NCBI GenBank assembly: GCA_022424925.1
Contig: JAKMGM010000005.1
Span: 1-12,492, forward strand
Length of the DNA stretch: 12,492 nt
Direction of reading: 5' to 3'
Source of the DNA: Candidatus Poseidoniaceae archaeon
GTDB taxonomy: Archaea; Thermoplasmatota; Poseidoniia; Poseidoniales; Poseidoniaceae
The notes below the pieces were generated by a model, which was given only the letters and a program-made list of their open reading frames with translations, had not been told where the DNA came from and did not search any database. Below, in pieces: positions 1 through 6,517 of the stretch. The stretch's first letter is position 1. Each line of letters begins with the position of its first letter. A program made the position numbers and the translations under genes.

Positions 1-1170
1 CCAATATTCATCCAATTGCCAACTATCTCCACTGCGTTGGAAGGCGGCGAGTTGCTTCTAACGTTGGAAATGACCGGCCAGCACGCCTCAACGTTTTCAC
101 AGCAGTCCACTCTTCCTTTACTGCTGACAACTCCGGTACTTGTCTCGACCCATCTTTGCGATGAACAAGGTCCAATCGATTCACTGCGGTTTGGGCAATC
201 AGCGTATATGCTTGTCCATCTTGATTCAGAGCGCCCACTCAGTAGAGCACAAGCAACACTGAGCCAACTGGGTTGGTCGGTCGATGCCCCATCGCTTGGA
301 ACGCTTGACCCCGATACCACTGATTTGGAACATTGTGCATCATTTCAGGGATTCACTTCATCCGATACCTTGTATAAATTTAGACTCCGGCTCGACGGTA
401 CATTCATTGATGGCGGTGGCCAAATTTTGTTTTCAGCACGAGACATCGACGGTCTCGTCAAATCACTGACCATTGAAACTGAGTTCTATCACGCGATACC
501 CCAAACAACACTTGAGCCTCTCGAAAACACAACGGCAGGTGATTTGCTCTGGTTCAATGGAACGGTTGATGACGCCGACGGAACAGGTGATGTCGAGTGC
601 ATTGGACGTGTTTTTCAGGAACAGGTTCTCCTTGCCGAGTTGCAACCTTCTCTCATTCCACAATCGCCAACCTTAGCAGCGGTACAGTTCCAATTTCCTA
701 CGACGGGTGCTCTCAGCAACTCGACCCTCGTAGTATCTGTAAACTGCACAGATTCATGGTTACAATCAAACTCATCTCGGATACAGTTCACGCTCGCACC
801 AGAACCCACATGTACTGATTGCAATCAATCCTTCGAGATTGAAGAATCCTTGGAGACTGCATCGCTTCAACTTCCGCTCTTGATTGGGAGTTTGGTGTTA
901 CTGGTGGCTGTGTTCACCACCGTCTTCGTTCGTCGAAAAACGGGTGAACCTGACGAGCCGCTTTGGGGCGTAGAGTCGGATTCAACACTGGAAACGGGAC
1001 CCGAACATCCGCCAACCGATCGTGTATCCCTCCGAATTCCCTCTGGGTGGAGTCACGAACAGTATCGGCAATGGTTGGAAGGAGAAATGCCCAGCGGTTG
1101 GCAATTGAGTCAGTGGATGGGTTTCACCGATGAGCAATTAGAATTGCTCGATGCGGTTCAAGAATCATAG
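1..1170 (+). CDS. Surface protein with C-terminal membrane anchor and GW-repeat tail (5' end outside window)
   Basis: The reading frame is open from the left edge, so this is the 3' part of a longer gene; the first usable start codon (TTG at 16) is probably internal. I do not recognise a named family. Numbering from that TTG, residues 1-280 look like an extracellular beta-rich region with sparse cysteines and six N-glycosylation sequons (Asn171, 181, 235, 243, 252, 270). One hydrophobic helix follows at about 284-306 and ends in Arg-Arg-Lys, which suggests a type I orientation with the tail in the cytoplasm. The tail (about 307-384) is acidic and ends in two adjacent 17-residue units beginning IPSGW (341) and MPSGW (358), each with a Gln-aromatic pair and later aromatic residues. 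Such tails on archaeal surface proteins may serve as sorting or partner-binding modules, but this is inference. The next gene begins 10 bases downstream, so the two may be co-transcribed. Confidence 0.75.
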   Translation, partial: PIFIQLPTISTALEGGELLLTLEMTGQHASTFSQQSTLPLLLTTPVLVSTHLCDEQGPIDSLRFGQSAYMLVHLDSERPLSRAQATLSQLGWSVDAPSLGTLDPDTTDLEHCASFQGFTSSDTLYKFRLRLDGTFIDGGGQILFSARDIDGLVKSLTIETEFYHAIPQTTLEPLENTTAGDLLWFNGTVDDADGTGDVECIGRVFQEQVLLAELQPSLIPQSPTLAAVQFQFPTTGALSNSTLVVSVNCTDSWLQSNSSRIQFTLAPEPTCTDCNQSFEIEESLETASLQLPLLIGSLVLLVAVFTTVFVRRKTGEPDEPLWGVESDSTLETGPEHPPTDRVSLRIPSGWSHEQYRQWLEGEMPSGWQLSQWMGFTDEQLELLDAVQES

Positions 1171-1180
1171 AGAAGAGTTG

Positions 1181-1447
1181 ATGTGCCTTGAGCCACTGGT
1201 AGGTCTGATTGATGTGGCAGTAGGATATGTTTTGATTAATGTGGCTCCAGGCAAAGAACACGAAGTCTACTTGTCGGTGAAAGATATGCCAAATGTCGAT
1301 GACGCCACGCTCCTGTTTGGCGATCACGACCTCATTGTCAAGCTCGTCGCTGACAGCCTCGCAACCATAGCTCAGTCCGTTGTAGAATCAATACGGCAAA
1401 TACCCGGTATAATCGACACCAAAACTCTCGCTGGAGCCGAGTTGTAA
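1181..1447 (+). CDS. Stand-alone Lrp/AsnC ligand-binding (RAM) domain protein
   Basis: This small protein (88 residues from ATG 1181) matches the RAM or effector domain of Lrp/AsnC regulators without the helix-turn-helix part. Visible hallmarks are the first strand GYVLINVAPGKE, a LFGDHDLIVKLVADS segment and the C-terminal IPGIIDTKTL. In Lrp proteins this fold forms dimers and octamers and binds amino acids; stand-alone archaeal versions are thought to modulate full-length Lrp partners or act as amino-acid sensors. A GTG at 1214 would give 77 residues starting directly at the first strand, which is the usual length of stand-alone members, so 1214 is a serious alternative start. The preceding surface-protein gene ends 10 bases upstream and no promoter is visible between them. 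A hairpin with a short T-run follows the stop. Confidence 0.85.
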   Translation: MCLEPLVGLIDVAVGYVLINVAPGKEHEVYLSVKDMPNVDDATLLFGDHDLIVKLVADSLATIAQSVVESIRQIPGIIDTKTLAGAEL

Positions 1448-1459
1448 GTTCTCGAAAGT

Positions 1460-1480
1460 AGAGGTTTTTCCTCTGGTTTT
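1460..1480 (+). terminator. Hairpin plus T-run after RAM gene
   Basis: AGAGG (1460-1464) pairs with CCTCT (1470-1474) across a TTTTT loop, followed by GG and four T (1477-1480). It lies 13 bases after the stop codon of the RAM-domain gene. T-rich stretches end transcription in archaea, so this is a plausible terminator, although the stem is short. Confidence 0.45.
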
Positions 1481-1532
1481 GACAACCGATGTACTGAGCC
1501 ACACATGGTCGAAAAGTCGTTTCGGAATGGGG

Positions 1533-1558
1533 TACTGCGGGGCTTATATGGCGCAGTA
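1533..1558. promoter_or_regulatory. Inverted repeat around a TATA-like element upstream of MC1
   Basis: TACTGC (1533-1538) and GCAGTA (1553-1558) form an inverted repeat. With flanking bases it extends to 8 matches out of 10 per arm (1529-1538 with 1553-1562). The 14-base centre contains CTTATATGG (1543-1551), which resembles an archaeal TATA box. An inverted repeat covering a TATA box is the usual place for an archaeal repressor operator. Regulation of the MC1 gene from here is inference. Confidence 0.4.
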
Positions 1559-1578
1559 TACCGTTTATTCGGGGTAAA

Positions 1579-1588
1579 TACTATATAC
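1579..1588 (+). promoter_or_regulatory. Probable TATA box of the MC1 gene
   Basis: TACTATATAC lies about 40 bases before the MC1 ATG. A start point about 25 bases downstream would fall near 1610 and leave a short leader that just contains the ribosome-binding site GGAGGT (1610-1615). The second TATA-like element at 1543-1551 would give a leader of about 50 bases instead. Both are sequence-based guesses. Confidence 0.5.
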
Positions 1589-1609
1589 TCTACTTGATTG
1601 TCAGTTATC

Positions 1610-1615
1610 GGAGGT
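1610..1615 (+). promoter_or_regulatory. Ribosome-binding site of MC1
   Basis: GGAGGT with an 8-base spacer precedes the ATG at 1624. It is the strongest Shine-Dalgarno match in the window and fits a highly expressed chromatin protein. Confidence 0.75.
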
Positions 1616-1623
1616 AATCCAAA

Positions 1624-1887
1624 ATGTCTGATAAAAAATACTTTGTTCTCATGGAGAACGGAAAAGATACGAGCCAGGTTTTTGCTAGCAAACAACCCCG
1701 TGGTGCGGCCCTTAAGGCTGCAACCCGCGGACACACGAACATACGCCTACGTGAGCGTGGCACCAAGCGTGTCCACGTCTTTACCGGCAGTATTAGCATG
1801 GTTGACAAGCCAGCTAACGGACCTGCTTGGCTTCCTGACAAGATCAAGAAGGCCAACGTCAAGAAGTCCGGAATCGAACACCTTTGA
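1624..1887 (+). CDS. Non-histone chromosomal protein MC1
   Basis: This 87-residue basic protein matches MC1 of methanogens and haloarchaea (93 residues in Methanosarcina) over its whole length. Conserved features include KQPRGAALKAATRG (about residues 23-36), the IRLRERGTKRVHVF strand and the PAWLP turn, which corresponds to the PAWMP arm that contacts bent DNA in MC1. It is a monomeric architectural protein that binds and sharply bends DNA. It is the main taxonomic clue here, because MC1 is confined to certain Euryarchaeota, including marine Group II. The ATG at 1624 is fixed by GGAGGT eight bases upstream. The gene has its own promoter region and converges with the doxX-like gene, with a hairpin across the shared gene ends. 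Confidence 0.96.
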   Translation: MSDKKYFVLMENGKDTSQVFASKQPRGAALKAATRGHTNIRLRERGTKRVHVFTGSISMVDKPANGPAWLPDKIKKANVKKSGIEHL

Positions 1888-1913
1888 GTTCGGTTCTTCT
1901 TCTGTATGTTTCC

Positions 1914-1935
1914 CAAACTTGCTACTGTAAGTTTG
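1914..1935. terminator. Hairpin between converging genes
   Basis: CAAACTT (1914-1920) and AAGTTTG (1929-1935) form a perfect 7-base inverted repeat with an 8-base loop. It overlaps the stop codon of the minus-strand DoxX gene (1922-1924) and lies 26 bases after the MC1 stop. Its place between two convergent genes suggests a bidirectional terminator. T-runs beside it are weak. Confidence 0.4.
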
Positions 1936-2386
1936 TCCCCGTAAGGGTCGCCGCTTCTTTTCCCTCTTCGGAGGGATTAGAAGCCAAAAAATCTCCTTCC
2001 TTTTTGCCTCTTGCAATCCAGAGTGCAAGCCCAATCATTAGCAACTGAGCAGCAGCACGTCCGATATGTGCTGTAGTGGAAAACACCTCATCTCCGATAG
2101 GAATGTCATTGATCCACATGTTGAGATTCGCCCAGTAAACGATGACCAGAAAACCGGCGGTAGCATACCCTCCCTTTTCCCGTGTCCGAGGGTGAATCAT
2201 CGTGACGCCGAGTAGCATCTCTGCTACTCCACTTGCGTAGACCCAAAAAGCAGGGTCGCCGAGCACCTCCGGAACGATTGGCTCAAAGAAAGCAGTGTTG
2301 GTGAAATGCTGTATGCCAATCCAAACAAAGGCAAAACCGAACCCAATGGCAGAAACGTGCTTGATTGCATCAGCAGGTCTCGTCAC
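1922..2386 (-). CDS. DoxX-family four-helix membrane protein
   Basis: The 154-residue product has four predicted membrane helices: AIGFGFAFVWIGIQHF, the segment around YASGVAEMLLGVTMI, one around GGYATAGFLVIVYW and one around LLMIGLALWIA. This arrangement, with a Gly/Glu-containing second helix and a short charged C-terminal tail, fits the DoxX/DoxD-like family. Some relatives are thiosulfate:quinone oxidoreductase subunits, and mycobacterial DoxX links membrane thiol chemistry to oxidative-stress proteins; the role here is unknown. The start is GTG at 2386. A GAGG site overlaps the sdhB stop and sits 7 bases upstream, so the gene is probably translated from the sdh message. It lies in the same frame as sdhB, separated by the sdhB TGA and three further codons. 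Its position as last gene of the sdh cluster suggests a link to respiration, which is inference. Confidence 0.8.
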   Translation of the reverse strand: MTRPADAIKHVSAIGFGFAFVWIGIQHFTNTAFFEPIVPEVLGDPAFWVYASGVAEMLLGVTMIHPRTREKGGYATAGFLVIVYWANLNMWINDIPIGDEVFSTTAHIGRAAAQLLMIGLALWIARGKKEGDFLASNPSEEGKEAATLTGTNLQ

Positions 2387-2395
2387 ATCAATGCC

Positions 2396-3163
2396 TCAAT
2401 AGCGTACTTTCTGGCGTGTAAGTGTGCGCCAGATACGCTGAAGCGGGTCGTAGTACCGGTCAACAACCCGTTCTTTGAGTTGGATGATTGCATCATCGGT
2501 AATTTGGATGCCAGCAGGACACACTTCGGTACAGCAACGGGTGATGTTACAGTATTCGATTCCAAATTCTTTTTTGATTTCCGGAACACGGTCCTCGGTA
2601 TCCATTGGGTGCATTTCATATTGAGCTAGACGTACTAAATTACGAGGACCTGCAAACTCGTCGAACAAGGCGTGGTCTCGAAGGACGTGACAGGTGTTCA
2701 CACACAGGAAACATTCGATACATTCTCTGAATTGCTGTACTCGATCCGCTTCCATTTGATTGAATTCCCAATTCATTTCGTCCGGTCCGTTGATAGGCTT
2801 GATTTTTTGAGCCATTTCGTAGTTCCACGAGACATCGGTGACAAGGTCCTTGACGTGAGGGAACGCTTTCATTGGACGGATTTCAATAGGCTTTCCAGCT
2901 GGAGTTTCGGCAACGACATCACTCATACGCGTCATGCACATCAATCGAGGGCGGCCGTTGATTTCTGCAGAGCATGAACCACATTTTCCTGCTTTACAGT
3001 TCCAGCGAACTGCTAAGTCTGGTTGTTGTTCATGTTGAATTCTGTGGACGCAGTCCAGCACGACCATCCCTTCATCAAGTTCGATGCTGAACGCTTCAAG
3101 CGATGCTTCATCGCCTTCGCCACGGAGAATTGTGAAATCTTGCTTCTTTCCTTTGAGTGACAT
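2396..3163 (-). CDS. sdhB: Succinate dehydrogenase iron-sulfur subunit
   Basis: SdhB carries electrons from the flavin of SdhA to the membrane quinone site. All cluster ligands are visible in this 255-residue protein. The plant-type [2Fe-2S] site uses Cys56, 61, 64 and 76. By alignment with the E. coli protein, [4Fe-4S] uses Cys148, 151, 154 and 215, and [3Fe-4S] uses Cys158, 205 and 211. Cys210 is an extra neighbour. Length and motifs are normal for the family. The ATG at 3163 overlaps the sdhA stop by one base (TAATG), with AGGAGG inside the end of sdhA, so translation is coupled. The gene lies between sdhA and a doxX-like gene in one minus-strand run. Confidence 0.97.
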   Translation of the reverse strand: MSLKGKKQDFTILRGEGDEASLEAFSIELDEGMVVLDCVHRIQHEQQPDLAVRWNCKAGKCGSCSAEINGRPRLMCMTRMSDVVAETPAGKPIEIRPMKAFPHVKDLVTDVSWNYEMAQKIKPINGPDEMNWEFNQMEADRVQQFRECIECFLCVNTCHVLRDHALFDEFAGPRNLVRLAQYEMHPMDTEDRVPEIKKEFGIEYCNITRCCTEVCPAGIQITDDAIIQLKERVVDRYYDPLQRIWRTLTRQKVRY

Positions 3164-5016
3164 TATTGTTCGCCTCCTGCTTGTTCAGCGGCTCGTTCGG
3201 CTATGATGGATTTGACTTCAGTGATAGCATCCTTGAGGTCGCCTCGCATCTCTTCAACAGGTTCCTGTCGAATCTTGATTTCACCGTCTTCCATGTAAAC
3301 AATGTTGAACTTCGTCCCCCACTCCTCGACTTCTCCAGGGAAATCATCGCGTGTATGGCCGCCTCGACTTTCTTCACGTGTCAGTGCTGCGAGTGTGGCG
3401 GCAATGGAGACATCGACCATGTTTTTCAAATCCAGTGCTTGATGCCAACCTGAATTGTACTTGCGAGATGAGCCAGGGAAGCAGGTATCCTGCCGTTCGT
3501 TGAAGGTCTTCAAGTCCTCCATAGCCTCTTGCATTTCTTCTTTGGTTCGGATGATTCCAACCTTCGCTTGCATCATGTCGCGCATCTCATCGTAAATGAG
3601 GCCAGGATTCTCGCCACCCTCTCTCTGAAGCGGAGCGAGCATGACTTCGATAGCCGATTGAACTTGAGCATCATCAATGGTCGGTTGGGCAAGGTCACTG
3701 GAACGCTTTGCGGCGAATTCACCGGCTCGCTTACCAAAAGTGATGAGGTCGGAGAGAGAGTTTCCACCCAGTCGGTTTGCACCGTGAAGTCCTGAAGCAA
3801 CTTCGCCACAGGCATACAGCCCGGGGACGTTGCTTTCTTGGGTTTCCGCGTTGACTCGGACCCCACCCATGACATAGTGAGCGGTTGGTCCAACTTCCAT
3901 TGGTTCTTTCGAGATATCAACACCGGCTAATTCCTTGAACTGGTGATGCATCGATGGTAATTTTTTCAAGATGGCTTCTTCGCCACGATGTGAAATGTTG
4001 AGGAACGCTCCACCGTGTGGCGAACCTCTTCCAGCCTTCACTTCAGCGTTGATGGCTTTTGAAACAACGTCACGGGTAAGCAATTCTGGCGGTCGGCGAA
4101 CGGTTGCCAGTTTGCCCGACACAACTTCTTCGACCCACTGATCGGATTCTTCGATGGTTTCTGCGTGGTCTCCAGCAAACGCTTCAGGGACATAGTTGAA
4201 CATGAACCGTTCTCCCTCGGAGTTGGTCAGACGCCCCCCTTCACCTCGGACACCTTCTGTGACGAGGATTCCTCGGACCGATGGAGGCCAAACCATTCCT
4301 GTTGGATGGAATTGAACGAATTCCATGTCGCGCAGTTCAGCACCAGCCCAAAGTGCAAGGGCGTGTCCGTCTCCAGTGTATTCCCACGAACCTGAACAAA
4401 TCGACCAGCATCGGGTAATTCCGCCGGTTGCGAGGATAACGGATTTCGCTGAAAAGGCGTGGAAGTCGCCGTCAACGCGAGTGTACGCAACGCATCCAGT
4501 AACCCTGTCGCCTTCTTTCAGTAGGTGACGAACGGTGTACTCCATGAAAATGTCAATCCCCTCGTGAATACCGCGTTCTTGCAGTGTTCGAATCAACTCG
4601 AGACCAGTGGCGTCGCCGACGTGAGCAAGACGAGGGAAGGTGTGGCCACCGAAATTTCGCTGGTTGATGGTGTTCTGAGGTGTGCGGTCAAAGACTGCAC
4701 CCCACTGTTCAAGTTCACGTACGCGGTCTGGCGCTTCTTTGGCGTGGAACTCTGCCATTCGCCAATCTGCAAGCCATTTACTGCCTTTCATTGTGTCGTG
4801 GAAGTGAACTTTCCAGCCGTCACGAGGGTCGGCGTTTTGAAGAGCTGCAGCACATCCTCCTTCAGCCATCACAGTGTGTGCTTTGCCGAGCAACGACTTG
4901 GTTATGATAGCGGTTTTTGCACCGCTTCGAGCCGCTTCGATAGCCGCACGAAGGCCTGCTCCGCCAGCACCTATTACAATGACATCGTATTCGTATTTGT
5001 TGTATTCTTCAGTCAT
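3163..5016 (-). CDS. sdhA: Succinate dehydrogenase flavoprotein subunit
   Basis: SdhA oxidises succinate to fumarate in the citric acid cycle using covalently bound FAD. The 617-residue protein has an N-terminal dinucleotide fold (VIGAGGAGLRAA, residues 14-25). The motif KAHTVMAEGG holds His47, the expected covalent flavin attachment site. Active-site positions are all present: His237 in FHPTG, Glu254/Arg257 in TEGVRGEGG, His380 in PTAHYVMGG and Arg415 in GANRLGGNS. It is therefore predicted to be fully active. The start is ATG 5016, with GAGGTGA four bases upstream lying in the short gap after sdhC. Succinate dehydrogenase is preferred over a fumarate reductase or L-aspartate oxidase because of the complete sdhCAB arrangement, though direction of catalysis cannot be read from sequence. 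Confidence 0.97.
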   Translation of the reverse strand: MTEEYNKYEYDVIVIGAGGAGLRAAIEAARSGAKTAIITKSLLGKAHTVMAEGGCAAALQNADPRDGWKVHFHDTMKGSKWLADWRMAEFHAKEAPDRVRELEQWGAVFDRTPQNTINQRNFGGHTFPRLAHVGDATGLELIRTLQERGIHEGIDIFMEYTVRHLLKEGDRVTGCVAYTRVDGDFHAFSAKSVILATGGITRCWSICSGSWEYTGDGHALALWAGAELRDMEFVQFHPTGMVWPPSVRGILVTEGVRGEGGRLTNSEGERFMFNYVPEAFAGDHAETIEESDQWVEEVVSGKLATVRRPPELLTRDVVSKAINAEVKAGRGSPHGGAFLNISHRGEEAILKKLPSMHHQFKELAGVDISKEPMEVGPTAHYVMGGVRVNAETQESNVPGLYACGEVASGLHGANRLGGNSLSDLITFGKRAGEFAAKRSSDLAQPTIDDAQVQSAIEVMLAPLQREGGENPGLIYDEMRDMMQAKVGIIRTKEEMQEAMEDLKTFNERQDTCFPGSSRKYNSGWHQALDLKNMVDVSIAATLAALTREESRGGHTRDDFPGEVEEWGTKFNIVYMEDGEIKIRQEPVEEMRGDLKDAITEVKSIIAERAAEQAGGEQ

Positions 5017-5025
5017 GATTTCACC

Positions 5026-5832
5026 TCAAATTACAAACAGCGCCACATCGCTTAGGTAGCCTTTACTCACTGCCAAAACCCACAAGTCGCCAAAGAATAC
5101 GAATGTCAACGACGTCCAGAACCAGAACCCGTGGGAACGGTTGAGAATGCTGATGCTTCCAAACAGTTTACCTCGCATTCGACTGATACCCGTTGTCCAT
5201 CGGTCCAGTGCACCGCCTGCAAGATGGCGTAGAGCGTGGCAAGAGGTAACATACATTGTGAGAAGGAAGGCCTCAACTGCCATCACCAAGGTGCCCAGTG
5301 ACATGCCCCAGCCGTCGTTGAAATGCAACGTGTGCGTGACATCCCACCACTTGATGACCAGAATAATCATGGCTGCATAAAGGAAATAGCGGTGGAGGTT
5401 GTTGAAGATGAAAAGTCGCTTTTCTCCTTTGTAACCGAGTTTTTTGTTGATTTCCGGTTCATCGACCCAGCACGCAACCGGGCTGGCAAAGAAGGTGCGA
5501 TAGTAGACCCGGCGCATGTAGTAGCATGTGCCTCTAAATCCGAATGGAATCCACAAAACGAGGACTGCAGCGTTGACCCAGGAGGGGTGCTCCCACTCAT
5601 TTAGGCCGAACAAATCCCATTCGAGTACATTCGGTGAGAAGATTGGTGACATGACTTTTGAGCCTTCCAGTTCGTATGAAATCGATTCAGGGAAAAGGAA
5701 CAATCGCCATGCTGTGTAGAGCATTGCTGCGATAAGTCCCAATCCCATTGCGATTGGTTTACTGAGCCAGTTATCGATACGATTGGTACGACCCAATCCG
5801 TTCAAGACTGGTAATTTGATGCCTTCACCCAT
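5026..5832 (-). CDS. sdhC: Succinate dehydrogenase membrane subunit, five-helix type (type F / mycobacterial Sdh1-like)
   Basis: This 268-residue subunit anchors SdhAB to the membrane and should hold the quinone site. About five hydrophobic helices can be drawn (roughly 27-47, 86-104, 149-168, 178-201 and 236-256). There is no second small anchor gene nearby, so one polypeptide does the work of SdhC and SdhD. Length, gene order C-A-B and the segment FRGTCYYMRRVYYR (helix 2 end) resemble the membrane subunit of actinobacterial Sdh1, whose M. smegmatis structure carries a membrane-embedded Rieske-type [2Fe-2S] cluster. Candidate ligands here are Cys103, 121 and 198 and His147, 167, 170, 199 and 203; I cannot say which are used. 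ATG 5832 is preferred because GGTGA lies five bases upstream; GTG 5841 is an alternative. Confidence 0.88.
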   Translation of the reverse strand: MGEGIKLPVLNGLGRTNRIDNWLSKPIAMGLGLIAAMLYTAWRLFLFPESISYELEGSKVMSPIFSPNVLEWDLFGLNEWEHPSWVNAAVLVLWIPFGFRGTCYYMRRVYYRTFFASPVACWVDEPEINKKLGYKGEKRLFIFNNLHRYFLYAAMIILVIKWWDVTHTLHFNDGWGMSLGTLVMAVEAFLLTMYVTSCHALRHLAGGALDRWTTGISRMRGKLFGSISILNRSHGFWFWTSLTFVFFGDLWVLAVSKGYLSDVALFVI

Positions 5833-5893
5833 GCTTTTCACCGGCCGCCTTGCAGGCTGCTTGACTCAACGATACGCCCGAGGTCTTTGAGGT

Positions 5894-6517
5894 TCACTCT
5901 TCGACAACTTGTCGTTCAAAGAACGAAAAACCATCTTCGAAGACAGTCTCATTGGCCCAGTATGTCTTCGATTGCCATGCGAGAACTCCATTAGGAGCAA
6001 TAACTTGGAGCGTCGGCGTACCGGGGTTTCCATAGGCTGAATACAAGGATGTACCCGTGTCGATTTCGGTTTCAAAATCTGCTGCTTCTGTTGTCGGCGT
6101 CGGCATCACGATGGTCCATGGGGTGTAATGGTCAGATTCGTTGAATGTACCAAACACCGTTTGCACATCTGCCTTCGTTTCAAACTCACCCCATCGATGA
6201 ACACTTACGACGGTCATGTTTGAATCTTCAAACACGCCTTCGTCCATTTTTTCACGTATCATGTCTGTCCAATCATGGCATCCAGTGCATCCTGCACCAA
6301 TCCAAAGTAACATGACGGGGCCGTCTTCAAGTTGTTCTTTGAGGCTGAACTCAGATGTTGCATCTTCCGTTCTGTCTAACGTTTCTGCGCTGAAGGTGAG
6401 TTCAAACGGCAGTTGATTCGTCTCGGATGTTTCACCATCCATCATCGTGTCAGGTTGTATACATCCTGAAAGGAACATCATGGTGGTTAGACAAGCCATC
6501 AACACTTCACGCAACAT
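5894..6517 (-). CDS. Thioredoxin-fold lipoprotein (TlpA/ResA-like)
   Basis: The product (207 residues) begins with a short signal peptide ending in a lipobox, LSGC, so Cys19 is the likely lipid-modified residue and the protein is held on the outer face of the membrane. A thioredoxin fold follows. The redox pair is Cys77-Thr-Gly-Cys80, preceded by a hydrophobic strand ending in Trp72. The cis-proline loop is GTP at 166-168 (in GNPGTPTLQV), and the fold ends in a C-terminal helix. The likely role is extracytoplasmic thiol-disulfide exchange or peroxide handling; the substrate is unknown. ATG 6517 has GGTGA five bases upstream and overlaps the crtI end by 11 bases, so the two are probably co-translated; GTG 6526 is an alternative start. 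A 61-base gap without an evident TATA box leads to sdhC. Confidence 0.85.
   Translation of the reverse strand: MLREVLMACLTTMMFLSGCIQPDTMMDGETSETNQLPFELTFSAETLDRTEDATSEFSLKEQLEDGPVMLLWIGAGCTGCHDWTDMIREKMDEGVFEDSNMTVVSVHRWGEFETKADVQTVFGTFNESDHYTPWTIVMPTPTTEAADFETEIDTGTSLYSAYGNPGTPTLQVIAPNGVLAWQSKTYWANETVFEDGFSFFERQVVEE

Noticed and set aside
1372..1916. Two minus-strand open frames (103 and 120 codons) across the MC1 gene
   Set aside because: MC1 on the plus strand is strongly conserved with a good ribosome-binding site, and these frames lack any support.
2384..2398. Possible stop-codon read-through giving an SdhB-DoxX fusion
   Set aside because: The two genes are in the same frame across one TGA, but DoxX has its own GAGG site and GTG start, and same-frame neighbours occur one time in three by chance.
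4525..5055. Long plus-strand open frame (176 codons) opposite sdhA
   Set aside because: It lies wholly opposite the conserved N-terminal half of sdhA, its translation is Cys/Phe/Ser-rich with no recognisable domain, and it has no good ribosome-binding site.
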